Assembly: GCF_964204645.1 (NCBI RefSeq)
Contig: NC_134029.1
Coordinates: 7,926,850 to 7,990,849 of the forward strand
DNA length: 64,000 nt
Origin: Tubulanus polymorphus
Taxonomy: Eukaryota > Nemertea > Palaeonemertea > Tubulaniformes > Tubulanidae
Direction of reading: 5' to 3'
In this document: piece after piece, positions 1 to 20,576 of the stretch
Layout of the letters: the number at the start of each line of letters is the position of its first letter
Numbering within the stretch: position 1 is the first letter of the stretch
Position numbers and translations under genes: made by a program
The notes under the pieces: model-generated
The model's input: only the letters and a program-made list of their open reading frames with translations
What the model was told of the DNA's origin: nothing
Database searches by the model: none

Positions 1-1578
1 TTCTGAGCGAGCGTACTTGTCTGTAGCCTAATCAATTAAATACAGCATCCCGAAGAAGAAGCCGGCAATTCCGCATTTCTATCTTAAACTCTATCAGAAA
101 CAGTTCGCAATCATGAATTTGTGTGTTCAACGGGAATTTACAACAACGCTGCGTAGAGATGTTACTTCTCATAGTTAGTTATAAATCTATCGCGAACATC
201 TGTTCAACTATCATACACAGTTACATCAAGCGTTACATCCAGGCCTACTACCGCCGATGGTCAATCAATGGGTCTATTTTTCTCAAATGTTTTTATCGCT
301 AGGCCTGACAGGCCTACCCTAAATCGAAATTCGGGCCTCAATTTTCGAACTAGGAACTTCCTAGCCGACTAACTAAAAGAAAGAAAATGCATACACCATG
401 GTAAGCCTACACGCATTAACACAACAGCCAAGGAATAACGATTGCTGGTGGAGTGCCCAAATGTACACCGGGTTGCAAGAAGACAATGCCTATCACCTGA
501 TGGACCATGCTTACTTCAGTGCAAGTGATAAGCATTTTCTTTTTGGCGCTGTTACACTTTCTTAATCCCCTCCCAAAAAAATTTCGGCATCGGTCTGGGG
601 AATCGAAGCCAATAACCTTGGTCTGAAAACATACTAACATTTCTAAGGTCAAAATTTGGATATTTTGTGGCCCTTAACTGCGCCTAAGCGGGATCTAAAT
701 CTCTACAGTGACGCTGTTATGGCCTAAACACTAGGACCCAGTTCCTCCCTCTGAGTTAAGATTTGAGTCAACTCATTTTCATTGGAAATGATCTAATCTT
801 AACCGAGAGTTAACTCTAACCCATAACCCTGGAACTGGATCAGCTGGCGATGTTCTTCAAGATGGTTCAAAACCTAGTAGTAAAATGTCTTAGCAGACTA
901 GGCCTACCTGAGACCAGCGAAAGTCATGCCTCCTGACAGAAGGTCTCTGCCTTACTCTTACATCTACAGACAGTATAAGTAGAGTTTTTGCCCATGTAGT
1001 ATACAACTATTGAATTCATTGCCAGCCACAGTTGCTGAGGTTCACTCTAATGGCATCCTTCCATTGAAAAAGGGCTGTCAAACTTGACCTCCTAAGCGGA
1101 CTCTTCTCCAGTTATAGTTACGAACTAGCATCCCTGTGACTGTGATTGACTCAGCTAGCCTATATATTTGGAGTTGCCCCCAGTACTGTCACGAAAATCG
1201 AATTGGTAGCGTCCTGTGACCAAGCAGGTCTAGCCCATCCTCCCTTGGCAAGGATTCGAAGCTGATCTGTTTTGCTAGACACAACCACTATGAAACCCTG
1301 TCACACTAGACCCGAGTGCGCATCACCCTGCACAGCTTAGATTAGATGATGTCATTATAAGCTTATTAGAAATCCTGCTTTTATTTAGACCGGGGTTTAC
1401 CATAAAATTCAAAGAAATGAGAAGTCTTGACAGAGGTGACCCTGGCCTGTCTGTGGGGGAGCATGAAATGAATAATGCTCTGAGATAAATTGTTTTGTGA
1501 GAGGTTATGAAAGTGCACTAGCGCCAACAGTATGGCAACAAATACCATGATTCCAGTTATTATTGTCACCTGAGAATA
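1..1578. other. Presumed intron 1 of the GRAF-type gene; no exon seen
   Basis: No further exon of the GRAF-type gene and no other gene was recognised on either strand. The only structure is a diverged fold-back repeat at 734-841, listed separately. Base composition is ordinary for the non-coding parts of this window. Confidence 0.4.
734..841. repeat. Fold-back repeat, GGACCCAGTTCC family
   Basis: GGACCCAGTTCCTCCCTCTG at the left and CCCTGGAACTGGATC at the right, with inner GAGTTAAGATTTGAGTC and TCTTAACCGAGAGTTAAC. Relatives are at 46903 and 48401. Confidence 0.55.
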
Positions 1579-1584
1579 ACTTAC

Positions 1585-1738
1585 TTTTGGCCGCTGCAAA
1601 TAGATCTTTACATTCGGTGATCAGCTGTTTGATTGATTTTGACGTCCGTTCCAGTTCTTTCTCGTGATGGTGCAGTTTATCCCGAAAATACGGGCTGTCC
1701 ACCAGGCAGTCACTGAACTCTAACGGTTGTAAGCCCAT
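1585..1738 (-). CDS. ARHGAP26: GRAF-type BAR/PH/RhoGAP protein, first coding exon (partial gene)
   Basis: This is the first coding exon of a Graf-family (ARHGAP10/26/42) Rho GTPase-activating protein, which in animals binds curved membrane through an N-terminal BAR domain and acts in endocytosis and adhesion. The exon encodes 51 residues that begin MGLQPLEFSDCLVDSP, the near-invariant family start and the beginning of BAR helix 1, and continue with the charged helix DKLHHHEKELERTSK. The ATG is at 1738-1736. Reading frame is lost right after a strong donor, minus-strand AAAA/GTAAGT at 1584-1579. No following exon could be recognised in 1-1578, so the remaining BAR, PH, RhoGAP and SH3 regions are expected off the left edge. 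The gene lies 0.8 kb downstream of GALT on the same strand. Family assignment is firm; which vertebrate paralogue it matches best cannot be decided from one exon. Confidence 0.85.
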
Positions 1739-2532
1739 ATTTTACGTTTACATGCTCATCAGGTTATCCGGGGCGTGAATAATGCCAGCTTTAGTAGATG
1801 TCATCCGAAATGAAAATCTATCTTTTCACTTCCTGACTTTTGTAAACATGGCGTCGTCTCGGATAAGATGAGGATTTCTATGAAGACGAAACCGTACTGT
1901 CTCTAAAAGGCTATTTAGCCATTTACAATCCCTTTAATCAGTATATACATGCACAAGATTTTTTTTTCTAATGAAAGAGTCATATTTGGTCCATTGAATT
2001 GAAATCTTTGACTAAGTTACTGCATAAAATATTTGTTGTTTCGGGCTTTAAGCTTTTTAATTTCTATCTTTCAGCCGCATAGCCTCGGTAAGTGAGGGTG
2101 GCAGCACTTGCTGGTATATCGACCAATTATTCGGAGTGTGCGGGCCAACGCCGGACTATTCATCATTTTCCATACCATTTGGGTACGATATGATGGTTCC
2201 AAGGAAAACAAAAAAAAAACCCAAAGAAATCACATAAAAAAGAAGTCATTCAAAATAAACAAATTGTTTGATATAAGAATTATATTGGTCCTTTGGTTAG
2301 ATACAAAGATAAGTGACTTAGATTAGACTGCAATCTGCACTGCAGCCGTTTAGAAAAATAAGATATCATAGATTGTTATACATTATCTTTACATTGTTTG
2401 GAATCAACTGTTAACAGAGGTGACATCTTCAAAATACATGAATCATAAATGAATTACAAAATAAAATAAGTTGACATTCAGAATTCAAAACTAAAGAAAT
2501 CATTAGCAAAGGTGAAACTGTCTTTCATTTTG
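1739..2532. other. Intergenic: GRAF 5' flank and GALT 3' flank
   Basis: The segment holds the promoter and 5' leader of the minus-strand GRAF-type gene and the 3' UTR of GALT. A possible minus-strand ATTAAA polyadenylation hexamer lies near 2055. No further ORF or RNA gene could be supported. Confidence 0.4.
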
Positions 2533-13076
<10,544 letters not shown>

Positions 13077-13175
13077 TTTTTAACTCGTGACAATAAACAG
13101 TTAAGTAATTAGGGTAAAAGCTCCGATTTGACAGCTAGGGTTTCCCGAAGTCGGTGACTCAAGGATTCCATCGAA

Positions 13176-13183
13176 TGACGTCA
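13176..13183. promoter_or_regulatory. CRE palindrome 1
   Basis: Perfect TGACGTCA, the symmetric CREB/ATF site, about 100 bp upstream of the GALT start codon. Confidence 0.6.
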
Positions 13184-13208
13184 TTCAGTGCGGAATCTCC
13201 CTCTCCCA

Positions 13209-13216
13209 TGACGTCA
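13209..13216. promoter_or_regulatory. CRE palindrome 2
   Basis: Second perfect TGACGTCA, 33 bp from the first, just upstream of the putative leader-exon donor of the plus-strand gene. Confidence 0.6.
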
Positions 13217-13508
13217 TATCCGCTTTTCAATTCAATCAAGTGGCTGTAATAAAAATCTAGATTTTACAAGGTAAATAGAACGACTTCATATGTTTTATCG
13301 TACCTCGTATTTCATTTTCATCAGTCGAAAAAAATCAGAATGATTTCAATATTTCAAGCTTCAGGCTAACCATGGCCATAATACCAATGGGGCAATAATA
13401 ATCCAGTTTGACTAATAAAATTGATGCATTGTGCCACTGCACTGACTTTTCATATTGGCATAGCTTACTTAAAGTTTTGTAATGCAGAATCATGTTTTTT
13501 CAGATGTC

Positions 13509-16500
13509 ATGAAGCCAGCAGAGTCGGCAAAAATGAGGAGAGGACAAAATGGAAAACCTCCCGATAACAATTCAAATCAGCCACCACGGCGTCGACGTCC
13601 TGGTCACAAAAGAGTTGGTCGTAAGAAATCTAAAAACCTCGGAAACAACAATGCCAACGATGATCAGAAAGGCCCAAGTACCTCAATGGAAACAGCGACG
13701 ATGCCAGCAGCAGATGAGAGCATCGCGAAAACTATGCCTACCACTAATCAAATCTTTACTGATCCCGATACTGGAGTACATATGTATAAGGATATGTCCG
13801 GCACAATTTTTGAATGGGACGAAACAAAACGTGCCTGGTTTCCGAAGGTATGTTTTGTCAAATATCTACCTGCGAGCTCGCACACCCCGTCAGAATTCTT
13901 CATTAGCCTTAGTTACCTAATTGTTGGTGGTAAGCTTTTTATAATCGGATGGGCTTATACCAAACTTGTGGTTTGTGAAAATATCCGATCGTGAAACTAA
14001 ACCACAGTCAGGTTACTGACTACATTAGCCTATACAAAGATCTTAATCAGCTAGAGGTTTTAGTTAAATTAAAAAAATTCATTATCAGACTACTACTCAC
14101 TTTGACCAACAATGGCTCTTGGTCTCCAAATACTAAACCAGGCCTAGGCCAGGATTTGTACTTGCTCAGGTTTTGGTGGGGGGCAATAAAACGTGGTAAC
14201 CAAGTATGATTTATGATTATACACTAATACACTACAGTGAACTCCACCTTAATATCGCACTGAATTGACTAGATTTCAACGAGTTGAAAATTTGGGATAT
14301 AGAAATTTTTTCGAAACAATTTTAGTAAAATTCACCAACTTGAGTGGAAGCAGGTTAGACACTATATTCTTCAGTGATTAAACAAACTTTATGATGATTT
14401 GACGCTGTCTCTTCAGATCGACGAAGAATTTTTAGCCGATTATTACGACAAAAATTACGAATATGTGCCGAAGCCTGCGTCGAACCCGCAGCCCGAGCCA
14501 CCCGGTGTTACGCCCGATAGCGAAGAAGAAAAAGAAGATGAGCAAAAAGATGATGCCGAAACTAAAGATGAAGAAGGAGAGGAGAAATTGGTGACTGAGG
14601 AAGAGTTGGAAGAAGGTGAAATTCCATTGCTAGAGAAACTCGACGAAAATTCCAAATTATATCAATGGTATCCGGAGAGAAAGCCGTTTCAGCTCGCTCC
14701 GTGGTTACACGACGACGAAGTCACGAACAAACCGTCGAAACCGACGAGGAAGCTAGTGCAGCAGTCGTCGTATCAATTCTACAGTCTGTTCCATCGTTTA
14801 TACTTCAAAAAACAATCGAAACTGACTACGATCGAAGGCACGAATCCGGAAGGCTTGCCACCGGAGCTGTTGAAATCGCTGGAAGATAAACTGAAGAACG
14901 TCACCGAGGAAGATGCGGCGATCGAAATTAAAGAAGTGCAGCCGCTAGTTGTTCCTCCGCTGCCCGGTCTCGCCTCGGCGACGCCTACGGCTCATCCCGC
15001 GAAACCAATCGCGAATCCGAACCCGAGTCTATCGTCGGAGGACGTCGGCATTATCTGTAAGAATTTCGTCCCGAACGTGTTGGACGAATCGATGCTGGCT
15101 CCGGTGCGACACAAATCGAGCCTGCTGCCGGCGACGTCGGGGTCGTCGGGCGATCAAACGATTAGTCGCGACGAACAACTCGATCCGTACAGTTTATTTT
15201 ACAAAGCGTTCATCGAAGACGCCGAGGAGATCGCTTTGGATTCGGTGTCGACGAAAGCTCTTCCGAACGGACAAACGATCGAACAGTATACGTGGGACGA
15301 TTACTGTAAATTCTTTCAGTTCTATTATAATCAGCTTCCGTCTGATTCCGAACAGGAGTATTTCTTCGCGAACGGACATTTGTCATTGGAGAGCGAGTAC
15401 GTGCGCTTTTTCTACAGTCACTACTACGAGGAAGACGACATTCTCGAAGCGCATTCTCAATTCAGCGAGACGGCCGCCGAAAAATGGAAGAAGCGAAAGC
15501 GAGAAATTGACGTCGCCAACGCGAAAAAGGAATTCTTGAAAAATGAAGCAAAGAAAAGCGAATCGCGGATAACGGCAAAAACGTCGGTTCTAGCGGAAGA
15601 AGCGATCAAGACGAAGCTTCTGGATACGCTTAAATCGAAACCCGAATCCGACAAACATTTAGGAGAAAATCATGAAGATCTGAATTGTATAAATAAAGAT
15701 AAAGTTCTAAGTGGCAATAATGTTGATTCCAAAAATGGAAGCATCAATTCAATTGGTGTTGGTGTAAACTTGAAGGACACAAAAAGTACGTGCAAAGAAA
15801 AAGATGTGGAAAAATGTAACGATAGTACTATTGTATGTGTTAATAATTCACAGGGGGAAACTGTGAATGACGCGATAAGTAAAAAACGTGAAAAAGACGC
15901 TGAAAACTCTAATACATGTAGTAGTATCGTGACAGTATTAAAAACCACATCAGAGACAGTGTCCCATCAAAGTTTTAAATCGGTAGGATCTTCCCCACCT
16001 GCCGTTTCAGTTCAAAAAGACGAAAATGATATGGAAATTAGAATGGATCTATTACCAAGCTGTAATGATGTCAGTGATGAAAATGAAAAGTCTGTAATAA
16101 GTTGTGATAAAGAAGTGATAGAAATTCTGCCTAAATCTGATAATAGAATTGACACTGAAAAAGGTTTGAACCGGGGAAGTGTAGAGAAAGTGATAGGAAA
16201 CGTGGATGGAAATTCAGATGGCATTGTACCTGACATTGTGACTTCAGAACTAGCAGAAGAGATACATGAAACTGCAACATCAGATGATGTTCTGAATAAA
16301 ACCAAAAGCGTTCTAATAGAAATAGATAATAAAGATGAAACGAGTGATGTTAATGAATCAGCTCGAAATGAAGAGGTGAAGATGGGGGAAAAAGATGAAA
16401 GCGCTGCAGATTCAGTGCCTGCACCAGTTGATGGGGCTGGAACAGAAGATGCAATTGATTGTATTCGAACCGATGAGATCGGCTCGTCAGACCCTTTTAA

Positions 16501-18702
16501 ACTTCCCGATTGGTTCGTGATGGATTCGCTTCCCGACGGTAAGGATCCAGATACAATGATTCGAGAATCGGTTGAAGCCATTGCCGAGAAACGTGTCAAA
16601 GACCAGTTATCCTGGTTGTTCGAACAGGGCATGTCATCAACCAGTGGTGGAGCTAACCTGGCTGCATTGTGTGAAAATGATATTGAGCAGTAAGTTCATT
16701 CTTTCGAGTGTTCTTTGCATTTCTAATTTTGGGACGTTTCACCGTTTACACTGAAAAAAATTCTCTTCAGATTGGCAGTGAGAGAATTGAAGAAAGAAGC
16801 AAAACGCCGACAAAAGAATTCCATCGCTCTAGGAGTGGCGGCGTGGTAAGTTTATTTTACCCTATCACTTGTCGTTAAAGCTGCACTTGGACTAGGTATT
16901 TCACCCCGACACAACTGTCTTGATGAGTTGGGATTGAATTTTGACCAGAGTTCATCAATTCTTTGGTGCAATGAAAGGATCAACTAATTATAAACACAAA
17001 CATTTTACTAACAACAGTAAAACCTCTTGATGGTGAACGCCTGTGTGACTAAGCAAAAAGTGTGGTCGAGGGTGTTCCGAGAGCTGTTCACTAAGGGAGG
17101 TTTAACTACATGTAATTTGTAGTCAAATTCAACCAAGAACTGTTCAATCAGACCGCATTATGGGAACAAGAAAATCTTTTCTTTTGCGTTGATCTCTTTG
17201 CATTATTTTCATTCAAGAATTGGGTGGTATTTAACTGAATATTGGATTTTATGTCCGTCCTTTCTGTAAACTGGGATTTGATGTCCCTTCTGTACACTGG
17301 GGCGTGGCCTTACCTGCCAAAAATTGCATTCCATACGGCAGACTCTCGACGTATAAAGCTAATACATCGTTTTTACAGGTCAAGACCAGCTATTCATCCG
17401 AATAAACGATTTCTCAACAACCTCTTAGTCAGCACTCTACGCGATCCAATCAGACGTCGGCGAGGACGCTCAGATTATCGAAATTTTGGCGATCGTAACG
17501 CGCGACGGCAAAATGACGGAGATTCAGGTGTCGGAAAAGTATTCGGAATGGAACCGAAAGAATGTAGTTCGAGTTCGAAACCGAAAAATCCGGATAAATT
17601 CACATGGTCGAGCACCGATTCTGATGAAGGCGGTGATAGAAACGATGTAAAAACGTGCTCGAAAAATCAACACGACAGATTGAAATACGATAAACGAAGA
17701 GAAGGGAATTCTCGATACAGTCCCGATAGACATTGCTCTCATAGTCGTACGTATAATTCAGCCGATAGGTCTCCGCGACGTTGGGAACGAGGCCGGTTCG
17801 ACCGACCTGTTCGTTTTCACAGGGCGAGATACACCGAGCAGAAATTTTGGGCCGATGCCCGCGATTACTCGAATAAAGACTGGGAGGGGAATACCGTGAA
17901 AAAAGCGAGCAAACGTCGTCGACGTTCGAAGAGCGATCATCACCGCGAGAAAAAGAGAAAGAAGAAGCACCGTAAGAAAAAGAGTAAGAAAAAAAGTAGT
18001 AAAAAGGATGATATTGTGTTGATCAGTTCATCGGATGAGGACGGGGGGAAAAAACGCCGAAAACGCGTATCATCCAAAGATAGACGAAAAGAGAAATTGA
18101 AGAAACGAAAACATTCGCACGATGAAACAGAAGAGACTGAGGACTCATCAGAAGATTCTGAAACCGATGAAGAGGTTGATGATAGTGATGAAGAGGTTGA
18201 TGATAGCGATGATGAATCGGTTGATGATAGCGAGGATGATGAAGAGGTTGATGACGATGATGATGTTGCCGAAACAGATAAAGATGACAAATCCGTCTGT
18301 GATGATGATGGCGACGATGATGATGATAGCGATGAAGAAGGTGAGTTAGTGGATGATTCTGATGATGAGAATGAAGAAAGTGATGATGATAGCAATAATG
18401 ACGACGAAACTGAGGAAGGTGAAAATGATGATAGTGAAAATGAAAGTAAAGGCGATAGTGATATTTCGAGTGATAATTCCGATAGCGACAGTGACGAAAG
18501 TTCACGGAGTTCAGTTCATAATAAACGAAAACATAAACATAAACACTCATCCAGTAGCGAGAATAAAAGACATATAAAGGACAAAAAGCGCAAGCGTGAA
18601 CGCAGTGAATCGCGTCATCGTAATCATAAACACAAACGAAAAAAGTCATCCGTAAGCCGAGATCATAGAAAATCGAAAAGACATAAATCGCATCATAAAT
18701 AA
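13509..18702 (+). CDS. Large nuclear protein with TAT-SF1-like N-terminal motif and acidic/basic tail
   Basis: Exons 13509-13847, 14417-16689, 16771-16845 and 17379-18702 join in phase to give 1336 residues. I recognise only one module: near residues 90-130 the text GTIFEWDETKRAWFPK followed by IDEEFLADYYDKNYEY resembles the aromatic EWD..KKAWFPKI.EDFIA.Y block at the N-terminus of TAT-SF1, an OCRE-like motif of splicing factors. No RRMs follow. A folded, tyrosine-rich block sits around residues 370-460 (DPYSLFYKAF..., QYTWDDYCKFFQFYYNQLP). A long low-complexity stretch follows, then a conserved-looking DPFKLPDWFVMD block, a basic helix RELKKEAKRRQKNS and HPNKRFLNNLL. The C-terminus is Lys/Arg-Ser rich, then very Asp/Glu rich, then HKHKRK-rich. 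A nuclear RNA-processing role is inferred. The gene converges on IGHMBP2, with AATAAA at 19889. Confidence 0.85.
13911..14023. repeat. Two-hairpin element, full copy (intron 1 of the TAT-SF1-motif gene)
   Basis: The first hairpin pairs TTGGTGGTAAGC with GGGCTTATACCAA. The second pairs TTGTGGTTT with AAACCACAGTC and ends in GGTTACTGACTAC. The same sequences recur at 49911, 50641 and 50917. There is no coding capacity, so it is a non-autonomous mobile repeat by inference. Confidence 0.7.
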
Positions 18703-19618
18703 TTCAACTATATATTGAATTCATCCGTCAAAGAAACAATTGAATTGATATGCATTGTATGTAATGTTTCAATATCTTTTGTAGAGGCTAAAAAGATTGA
18801 TACCTTGTTTCTTATCATTTCTGATGAACTTTAAAGATTCGAAGTCTACACTGCAATTGGGATACCGGTATGCAAGTGATATTGTCACTTACTCGAAATT
18901 TTCTCCTGTAAAACTCCTTATATTCAGGAATGACTGATCTGCATGGACCCTTATCATGATCGAGCTAAAAATAACAGACCTGGCAGTTATAGAAATGAAC
19001 TAATTACATATTTTAGCCGACCGGTCGATTATGAGAAGCAAGGTATCAATTCTTTAGCCTGGAATTGGATGAAATTTGGTGCTGTAGTAGAAGTCTTTGT
19101 TGCTACATACTGTAAAATCTTCATTCCACTTCATATGACTGCAATGTCTTCTGATGATTGGAAATAAATTGCTTGTGCTATTTACCATCGAATTTTTTCC
19201 TGGTTTCCAAACTGCAACTTAGATCCAGGTCGGGGCAATTCTTTTTGAAAGTGTGCCATGTAATGTCTGGCATTTGCTATTTCTTTTTTCAATTACAAAT
19301 GTATCAGTTGAAGTCCTGAACACAGGCAATGCCTGGCTAACAAAACTGGAAGAATGTTGAGGTACATAATATCAAATGTTTGAGGATGCTACTCTTCTTG
19401 TTGATTTGTTGATTGTATATTATTTGGTTTACTTATTGATCAAAAACTAAGGAAAGCATATTTTTGGTCGGAGAATTGAAGCCCTGTTAATGATAGTAAT
19501 TTAACTTGTTACCCAGTCCCACCTATGAATGGTTTTAAATACCGAAGTCAAGTCTTGAGGACCCTCAACTGAGTTAAAAATAAGCTGACGGCAAGATAAG
19601 TTTTGTGATAACAGAGTA

Positions 19619-19751
19619 TAGTAAACCTCGTCTAACTCGTCGATGGCCAGCTTGGACTTTTTGGTTACCCTAACCTACATTACTAAATTTCCTGAGTTCT
19701 TATCTCTTTTGCCGCTTGCAGTTTGACAGAGTTAGACAAGGGTTTACTGTA
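19619..19751. repeat. Fold-back repeat, TA-flanked GTAAACCTCG family
   Basis: Inverted ends AGTAAACCTCGTCTAAC and GTTAGACAAGGGTTTACT enclose about 100 bp without coding capacity. The ends resemble those of the repeats at 6856 and 26047. Confidence 0.5.
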
Positions 19752-19888
19752 CCAGCATTTGTGTGTATATTCCCCCTAGGAAATGTTTACAGACATCTAA
19801 AGAATATTTGTTTTCTAATTGGGATTAGACACATTTCTATATTTGTTTCTACTACTTAAGTGCATTTTGATTTTAACATTGTTCAAAA

Positions 19889-19894
19889 AATAAA
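19889..19894 (+). terminator. Polyadenylation signal of the TAT-SF1-motif gene
   Basis: AATAAA in an A-rich context about 1.2 kb after the stop at 18702; the only strong hexamer before the convergent gene. Confidence 0.45.
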
Positions 19895-20326
19895 ATGTAT
19901 AAATTTGTAGATCCGTGGATTCTTTTTTTCTAAAACAGAGGAACTTAAATTCAATTTCCAATTATGTTTTTTGATTTAGAAAAAAAGTATGAACGTAAAT
20001 TCAACCGATCATGTGACAATGCATCTGTACTTCGATTCCCGATTTCAGGTGTGGTGGGTTTGTCACGGACTTGACCACTTACGATCTGACCGGATCTTAG
20101 ACAACCTGAGTTTGGCTTAAAGGATTCAAGATTCAAATCAAAATTAATCATGAATACAAGGGACGAGATCAAAACTTCACGGTGGATGCACAATGCAGAA
20201 GTGGTTCGAATGAGAGATTCAGATTCTTTTTGAACTCAGATTCCGTGATACACGTGTCATATCAGGCTCCACCGCTAGACATAATTTTACCGATTCAAAA
20301 CCAGTTTTATGATTGCTGAAACGAAT

Positions 20327-20332
20327 TTTATT
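20327..20332 (-). terminator. Polyadenylation signal of IGHMBP2
   Basis: Minus-strand AATAAA (TTTATT on plus) about 245 bp after the IGHMBP2 stop codon. Confidence 0.45.
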
Positions 20333-20576
20333 ACTTAACTCTTGCATATACATGCATTCAAATTCAACATTCCATCACTAACGTCTTGACAAACTCAAAC
20401 GGATTCTATTTGGAACAGCAAATTGTAATGTGGGCCCAGTTGCAATTGGATTGAACTGGCGATATTCAAACTATCTTAAAATGAGCAACCCCGGTATTTC
20501 TGACTGGTTAAAAACAAACTTCTCATTCAAAATTCTCATTTATAGGGCAACCAAATACATTTTACATAGGCAAACT

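Larger units (their letters stand above)
13077..13508. promoter_or_regulatory. Bidirectional promoter between GALT and the TAT-SF1-motif gene
   Basis: The 432 bp between divergent start codons must hold both promoters. Two perfect CRE/ATF palindromes TGACGTCA lie at 13176-13183 and 13209-13216, 33 bp (about three helical turns) apart. A likely non-coding first exon of the plus-strand gene ends at a donor AAG/GTAAAT near 13270-13271, and the matching acceptor TTTTTTCAG ends at 13503. CREB/ATF control of both genes is an inference from the palindromes. Confidence 0.65.
18703..20576. other. Convergent 3' UTRs and intergenic DNA
   Basis: This holds the 3' UTR of the plus-strand gene (AATAAA at 19889-19894) and that of IGHMBP2 (minus AATAAA at 20332-20327). 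A fold-back repeat spans 19619-19751 (GTAAACCTCGTCTAAC at one end, GTTAGAC...GGGTTTACTGTA at the other). No other gene was recognised. Confidence 0.6.

Noticed and set aside
17940-18649. Long minus-strand frames rich in Ser or His/Tyr
   Set aside because: Antisense of the Asp/Glu- and Lys-rich repeat coding of the 13509-18702 gene; low complexity only.
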